5,175 nt of DNA from contig JAQBNV010000088.1 in NCBI GenBank assembly GCA_028288395.1, positions 1 to 5,175 of the forward strand, read 5' to 3'. The stretch is from Adhaeribacter sp. Its GTDB lineage: Bacteria; Bacteroidota; Bacteroidia; Cytophagales; Hymenobacteraceae. The notes under the pieces were generated by a model. That model was not told where the DNA came from, did not search any database, and saw only the letters and a list, made by a program, of their open reading frames with translations. The position numbers and the translations under genes are program-made. Below, piece by piece: positions 1 through 5,175 of this stretch; within the stretch, counting starts at the first letter, position 1, and every line of letters starts with the position of its first letter.

Positions 1-1102
1 CCAGCTCTAATAAATGCACCACCGGCTCGATGCTGTTGAACGGGTGATGCAGTAAAACATCTTTCGTCTTCAGTACTTCAAATAAATCCAGGTTTCCCAT
101 TTCGGGCAGGCCAATCGGGTTAACCGGGTTGGGCAGACGGGTAATTTTATCGCGGAAGTTGGTATGCCGGATTATTTGCCATAATCCTTTCAGATCCAGC
201 AAATTATCAATAATAAAAATATTGGCGTTATCAATATTCCATCTTTCTTTTAACCCCTTCAGGAGAACCGGTGACGGATTGCCTTCAATTTCTAACCGGA
301 CCACGCGGCCCTTTTTGCGGGTCTTTAGTTTAATTTTAATTTCATTGATGAAATCGGCGTCAATGTCATCGCTTTCTTCTAAAGTAAAATCACCATTCCG
401 TGTAATCCGGAAAAGGTTGATGGAAACAATTTCCACATTACGGAAAAGCTTATCGATCTGCCAACGGATTATTTCTTCAATCGGCACAAAAATCATTTTA
501 TCTTTCCGCTGTATTTCGTAGAACCGAGCCAGATTTTGGGGTATCTGAATAAAAGTTAAGCGGTTGTGCAGCTTTACATCATCACTGCTACGGGTTATTA
601 CCCCAAATATCAAAGCCTGGTTTACGAGCAAAGGAAACCCGTGGTAATTATCGTAGGCCATGGGCGTGAGCATCGGGAAAATGGTATTCATGAAATACCG
701 GCTCGCTTTGCGTTGTTCGCCTTCGGTTAAATCATCGATTTTACTAATGCTAAAACCATTTTTTTCGAATTGACCCTGACATTCGGCATAATTAATATAA
801 ACATCATTTACCAACCGATGGGCAAACTCGAGCAGTTTCCTACGGAATGGCAATTCGCGTAAGCCCGAATAATCTATCCTTTCTTTCCCGTAATCGATAT
901 AATTATACAAACTGCCTACCCGGATCATGAAAAACTCATCGAGGTTAGAAGCAGTAATAGCCAGGAACTTCAAGGCATCAAACAATCCGCGCGAGGTGTT
1001 TTTGGCCTGGTCGAGGACCCGGTAATTAAACCTTATCCAGCTGAGATCCCGGCTGATATACTTACTTTTCCTGATTTGATCCGAAATTTTATTTAACTCC
1101 AT
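1..1102 (-). CDS. ppk1: Polyphosphate kinase 1, N-terminal half (cut by window edge)
   Basis: PPK1 reversibly transfers the gamma-phosphate of ATP onto inorganic polyphosphate. The frame is open for 367 codons and runs off the left edge; family members are about 690-720 aa. Visible family features are the N-terminal block SRDLSWIRFNYRVL (residues 17-30), the SNLDEFF motif (52-58; Asn53 matches the ATP-contacting Asn45 of E. coli Ppk), FPMLTP in the central region, and DVLLHHPFNSIEPV (348-361), the start of the first catalytic C domain. So the N and H domains are complete. The autophosphorylated histidine (E. coli His435) and second catalytic histidine (His592) lie outside the window, so activity cannot be judged. 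Two in-frame ATGs exist, at 1108 and 1102. I chose 1102 because an AGAGGTG sequence sits 8 nt upstream of it but only 2 nt from the other. The gene follows the gyrB terminator, so it probably has its own promoter. Confidence 0.95.
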   Translation of the reverse strand, partial: MELNKISDQIRKSKYISRDLSWIRFNYRVLDQAKNTSRGLFDALKFLAITASNLDEFFMIRVGSLYNYIDYGKERIDYSGLRELPFRRKLLEFAHRLVNDVYINYAECQGQFEKNGFSISKIDDLTEGEQRKASRYFMNTIFPMLTPMAYDNYHGFPLLVNQALIFGVITRSSDDVKLHNRLTFIQIPQNLARFYEIQRKDKMIFVPIEEIIRWQIDKLFRNVEIVSINLFRITRNGDFTLEESDDIDADFINEIKIKLKTRKKGRVVRLEIEGNPSPVLLKGLKERWNIDNANIFIIDNLLDLKGLWQIIRHTNFRDKITRLPNPVNPIGLPEMGNLDLFEVLKTKDVLLHHPFNSIEPVVHLLEL

Positions 1103-1110
1103 AGTCATTT

Positions 1111-1117
1111 CACCTCT
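1111..1117 (-). promoter_or_regulatory. Shine-Dalgarno-like sequence of ppk1
   Basis: The minus strand reads AGAGGTG here, complementary in part to the 16S anti-Shine-Dalgarno sequence. It is 8 nt from the ATG at 1102 and 2 nt from the ATG at 1108, which favours the downstream start. Bacteroidota generally rely little on such sequences, and gyrB and galT in this window lack one, so this supports but does not prove the start choice. Confidence 0.4.
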
Positions 1118-1121
1118 AAGG

Positions 1122-1140
1122 CTTCCAATCGCTTGGCAAG
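1122..1140 (-). other. Imperfect hairpin in the ppk1 leader
   Basis: The arms CTTCCAA (1122-1128) and TTGGCAAG (1133-1140) pair over 7 bp with one bulged base and a 4-nt loop. In the transcript this would form just upstream of the AGAGGTG sequence and about 20 nt before the start codon. It could influence translation initiation, but a hairpin of this size can occur by chance. There is no T-tract, so it is not a terminator. Confidence 0.25.
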
Positions 1141-1215
1141 GGCATTAGATCCAATTGGTTATAATTAGTATTTATATATTACGCTTCGAAGATGCGAATT
1201 AACTAAATATCTGCG

Positions 1216-1224
1216 CAAACTTTA
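1216..1224 (-). promoter_or_regulatory. Possible ppk1 promoter -7 element
   Basis: The minus strand reads TAAAGTTTG, which resembles the Bacteroidota -7 consensus TAnnTTTG but has one extra spacer base. It lies between the gyrB terminator and the ppk1 start, where a promoter is expected, and would give a leader of roughly 100 nt. I see no convincing TTG/TTTG at the -33 distance. This is a weak candidate. Confidence 0.2.
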
Positions 1225-1238
1225 TTTATTTGTATTAT

Positions 1239-1268
1239 AAAAAAAGCCTGCCGGTAGGCAAGCTTTTT
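1239..1268 (-). terminator. Intrinsic terminator of gyrB
   Basis: On the minus strand a hairpin forms 31 nt after the gyrB stop. The stem is 12 bp including an A/T-rich base and one mismatch, with GCTTGCC pairing to GGCAGGC across a four-base loop (TACC; GGTA on the plus strand, 1253-1256). It is followed directly by seven T residues (1245-1239). The A-run and T-run on opposite sides also make it a possible bidirectional terminator, but there is no plus-strand gene upstream that would need it. It separates gyrB from ppk1. Confidence 0.9.
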
Positions 1269-1299
1269 AAAGTTAAAAGTTTTAATATTTATTTAAACT

Positions 1300-3318
<2,019 letters not shown>

Positions 3319-3488
3319 CTATTGACTTATACAGATTTAGCGCCTCTAAGCATTTAATATTTTCAAAAAATAACGAATTTCTTAAATTTTACATAATACC
3401 TCAATTTACTTAGTCAGCCCATTATTATATGTATTTATTTAGCATTTTATATTGGTTAATATTTTCTTTTGCGATGATTACCGGGCAT

Positions 3489-3520
3489 AAAAAAAGCCCC
3501 TGTTCCGATAGAACAAGGAC
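3489..3520 (-). terminator. Intrinsic terminator of galT
   Basis: Starting 26 nt after the galT stop, the minus strand forms a 10-bp stem, GTCCTTGTTC pairing with GAACAGGGGC. Two pairs are G-U wobbles and the loop is 5 nt (3506-3510). It is followed at once by seven T residues (3495-3489). This is a textbook rho-independent terminator and insulates gyrB from galT transcription. Confidence 0.9.
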
Positions 3521-3546
3521 CCGTATATATACTGGCAAGCCATGCA

Positions 3547-4575
3547 TTAGCCCCGTAGGCTGCGAAGACGCTCGGCCGCCCATTCCGGCGTTATATCGCG
3601 CTGCGGATCGCCCAGCATTTCGTAACCTACCATAAATTTCTTTACAGTAGCCGAACGCAACAAAGGCGGATAAAAATGCATATGGAAGTGCCATTCCGGG
3701 TGCGCCTGTCCGTCAGTGGGTCTCTGGTGCAGGCCGGCCGAATACGGAAAAGAAACCCCGAATAATTTGTCATAAACCGTAGAAAGTTCTTTTATAATGA
3801 TGGCAAAATCTGTTTTTTCAACTTCGCTCATTTGCAAAATATCCCCGAAATGCCGCTTGCTGATAATAATGGTTTCGAAAGGCCATACCGCCCAGAAAGG
3901 CACCAAAGCTACAAAAGCTTCTGTTTCTACTACGATGCGCTGTTTTTCTTTTAATTCCAGTTCCAGGTAATCGGCCAAAAGGCTCCGGCCGTGTTCCTGA
4001 AAATAAGACAGTTGCTGCACCGATTCTTTAGCGGGTTCTACCGGAATGGTGCTCTGGGCCCATATTTGACCATGTGGATGCGGGTTACTGCTGCCCATAA
4101 CCGCGCCTTTATTCTCAAAAATCTGAACGTAATTGATATAATTGAGTGCTCCCAGTTCCTGGTATTGCTGCTGCCAGACATCTACTACCCGCCGGATTTC
4201 CGAAGCTTCCATATCGGTTAAAGTCAAATCGTGGCGCGGCGAAAAACAGATAACCCGGCAAATACCACGCTCGGCTTCGGCTCTTAATAGGTTACCCTTC
4301 GTAAAGCTACCTTCCGGCACATTGGCCTGCAGGGCGCCAAAATCATTTTCAAAAACGAAGGTTTGCGTGTACGAAGGATTAAATTCCCCATTGGCCCGCA
4401 CGTTACCAGGACACAGGTAACACTTGGGATCGTACTGGGGCCGTTCCTCTTTGGCAATATCTTCTTGCTGGCCCTGCCACGGGCGCTTGGAACGATGCGG
4501 CGAAACTAACAGCCATTCGCCGTTTAAAGCATTAAAACGGCGGTGGGGGTGTTCGGTTAAATCAAGTGTATTCAT
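3547..4575 (-). CDS. galT: Galactose-1-phosphate uridylyltransferase
   Basis: GalT swaps UMP between UDP-glucose and galactose-1-phosphate in the Leloir pathway, giving UDP-galactose and glucose-1-phosphate. At 342 aa it is close to E. coli GalT (348 aa) and aligns from the first residues (HPHRRFN, then [11 protein letters not shown] at 25-35). The structural zinc ligands are present: Cys52 and Cys55 (CYLC), His115 (SPRHDL) and His166. The active site is NPHPHGQ with nucleophile His168 and Gln170. Nucleotide-binding residues Asn77-Asp78 and Asn155 (FENKG) are conserved. The second metal site matches E. coli as well: Glu184, His283 (HQRP), His298 and His300 ([20 protein letters not shown]). 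All key residues are present, so an active enzyme is expected. The start fits the family; there is no Shine-Dalgarno sequence. No galK, galE or galM is visible next to it, and it ends in its own terminator, so it is probably transcribed alone or as the last gene of a unit starting nearby. Confidence 0.97.
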   Translation of the reverse strand: MNTLDLTEHPHRRFNALNGEWLLVSPHRSKRPWQGQQEDIAKEERPQYDPKCYLCPGNVRANGEFNPSYTQTFVFENDFGALQANVPEGSFTKGNLLRAEAERGICRVICFSPRHDLTLTDMEASEIRRVVDVWQQQYQELGALNYINYVQIFENKGAVMGSSNPHPHGQIWAQSTIPVEPAKESVQQLSYFQEHGRSLLADYLELELKEKQRIVVETEAFVALVPFWAVWPFETIIISKRHFGDILQMSEVEKTDFAIIIKELSTVYDKLFGVSFPYSAGLHQRPTDGQAHPEWHFHMHFYPPLLRSATVKKFMVGYEMLGDPQRDITPEWAAERLRSLRG

Positions 4576-5009
4576 AATTTTCAGGCGTCGGTTTGCTTCT
4601 TACAACGAATTTTTGCGCTCTTATGGTTAACTGCCGGGTATTTATAAATAATAAACCACAGGGCATTACTTGGCAATGGCGCAGCACGCAAAATAAATCT
4701 TTTTAGTTTTAAATGAATATATGTTTAAAACCGCTTTTTTAAAAAATGGTGGGTTAAGCCATCTTATTCTTTCGATCCGGTTTAAGTAAATTAAATTTCT
4801 GTTTTAACCATCAGCTCTGAAGGAAATCTAATCAGGAGAAATAAAGCATTAAATACTTACCTGGTAAATCAACTAACCCATGTTTATTCAGCGTTAAAAA
4901 TATTTCATAATCAGGTTAAGTGAGAAATACCGCTATATTTTATAAGGTTCATTTATTATCAAATATTAAATTATATAATTACTATTTTATTATTTATTCG
5001 TAGCTCGCT

Positions 5010-5050
5010 ATGCCAGTCGGTTAAACCAAACCCTTTATCTTTGCTGGCAT
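5010..5050. repeat. 7-bp inverted repeat bracketing a promoter-like element
   Basis: ATGCCAG (5010-5016) and CTGGCAT (5044-5050) are perfect reverse complements separated by 27 bp. The right arm abuts the TATCTTTG element, and the left arm falls near where a -33 element would lie. Inside is a second small inverted repeat, GGTTAAACC (5019-5027). The arms could be a regulator's half-sites or the base of a stem. A 7-bp match at this spacing is not rare enough to be conclusive. Confidence 0.4.
5036..5043 (+). promoter_or_regulatory. Candidate promoter -7 element for the right-edge gene
   Basis: TATCTTTG matches the Bacteroidota -7 consensus TAnnTTTG at every defined base. It would start transcription near 5050, giving a leader of about 100 nt before the ATG at 5154. 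There is no clear TTTG at the -33 position upstream, which lowers confidence or suggests an activator-dependent promoter. Confidence 0.5.
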
Positions 5051-5058
5051 TAAGCTTC

Positions 5059-5098
5059 ATAAGCTAATTTTTTTTCTTTTCAGAACCAAATAAGCTAA
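5059..5098. repeat. 9-bp direct repeat in the leader of the right-edge gene
   Basis: ATAAGCTAA occurs at 5059-5067 and again at 5090-5098, with starts 31 bp apart, about three helical turns. The first copy overlaps a small hairpin (AGCTT 5053-5057, loop CAT, AAGCT 5061-5065) that is followed by eight T residues (5068-5075). The function is unknown. The repeat may be a binding-site pair or coincidence. Confidence 0.35.
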
Positions 5099-5153
5099 CC
5101 TTTTGCCGTAAAATGCGTGAAGCTTTTGCTAATATGCGCTAAATCCAAACACT

Positions 5154-5175
5154 ATGAAAAAGACACTCCTTTTTA
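5154..5175 (+). CDS. Start of an unidentified gene, probably an exported protein (cut by window edge)
   Basis: ATG at 5154 opens a frame reading MKKTLLF before the window ends. A start with two lysines followed by hydrophobic residues is typical of the n- and h-regions of Sec signal peptides or of a membrane anchor. With seven residues, no family can be named. A promoter-like TATCTTTG lies about 110 bp upstream, and no Shine-Dalgarno sequence is visible, as is common in Bacteroidota. It is divergent from galT. That it is a real gene start is an inference from these features. Confidence 0.55.

Larger units (their letters stand above)
4576..5153. other. Gene-free AT-rich divergent intergenic region
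   Basis: This spacer lies between galT (leftward) and the gene starting at 5154 (rightward). Reading both strands I see only very short open frames, for example ATG-started frames of five to nine codons, and no tRNA-like or other RNA-gene structure that I can support. It must hold the galT promoter, but I find no exact TAnnTTTG match on the minus strand. The best is TTATTTTG near 4689-4696, with one mismatch. The right third holds the promoter-like and repeat elements listed separately. Two short AT palindromes, TATTTATAAATA (4639-4650) and TTTTTTAAAAAA (4735-4746), are present and may be only compositional. The stretch at about 4950-5000 is nearly pure A/T. Confidence 0.7.

Noticed and set aside
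129..521. Open frame of 130 codons on the plus strand
   Set aside because: It lies wholly antisense to the ppk1 frame, which matches PPK1 residue by residue; its own product is low-complexity and resembles no known family.
1151..1158. 8-bp palindrome CCAATTGG in the ppk1 upstream region
   Set aside because: It is too short and has no symmetrical flanks; chance occurrence is likely.
3425..3694. Overlapping short frames across the end of galT and its terminator
   Set aside because: They run through the galT terminator hairpin or overlap galT in another frame, and have no recognisable motif.
3991..4630. Plus-strand frames opposite galT
   Set aside because: They are antisense to a well-supported GalT with all catalytic residues in its own frame.
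4639..4746. Perfect AT palindromes TATTTATAAATA and TTTTTTAAAAAA
   Set aside because: Pure A/T 12-mers are expected in DNA of this composition; there are no flanking GC pairs or gene context to suggest an operator or terminator.
4744..4762. ATGG/CCAT hairpin next to a T-run on the minus strand, terminator-like
   Set aside because: The stem is only 4 bp with a 9-nt loop, and no minus-strand gene ends upstream of it.

Overview
This window looks like an ordinary chromosomal stretch from a member of the Bacteroidota, probably Cytophagales; a Hymenobacteraceae-like genome is my guess and is an inference only. The clues are as follows. The GyrB is short (652 aa) and lacks the large C-terminal insert of enterobacterial GyrB. 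gyrB and galT have no Shine-Dalgarno sequence. Intergenic DNA is strongly AT-rich beside moderate-GC genes. One sequence matches the Bacteroidota -7 promoter element TAnnTTTG exactly, and others match it loosely.

Layout: three genes lie on the minus strand. From right to left, in transcription order, they are galT (4575-3547, galactose-1-phosphate uridylyltransferase), gyrB (3258-1300, DNA gyrase subunit B) and the N-terminal half of ppk1 (1102 down to the window edge, polyphosphate kinase). galT and gyrB each end in a clear intrinsic terminator (3489-3520 and 1239-1268). The three genes therefore look like separate transcription units, not an operon, although read-through cannot be excluded. 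At the right edge a plus-strand gene begins at 5154. Only seven codons are visible, and they resemble the start of a signal peptide. A 578-bp gene-free, AT-rich region (4576-5153) separates it from the divergent galT.

Functionally the three identified genes are unrelated core enzymes: galactose catabolism and nucleotide-sugar exchange, DNA supercoiling, and polyphosphate storage or stress metabolism. Catalytic and metal-binding residues are intact in GyrB and GalT, and the visible part of PPK1 is an uninterrupted open frame. I see no mobile element, CRISPR array, RNA gene or defence system.

The least explained sequence is the end of the divergent intergenic region (about 5010-5142). There an inverted repeat brackets a promoter-like element, followed by a weak hairpin with a T-tract, a 9-bp direct repeat and a nine-codon mini-ORF. 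All of these are modest signals that could be chance in AT-rich DNA. I found nothing that amounts to a new biological system.
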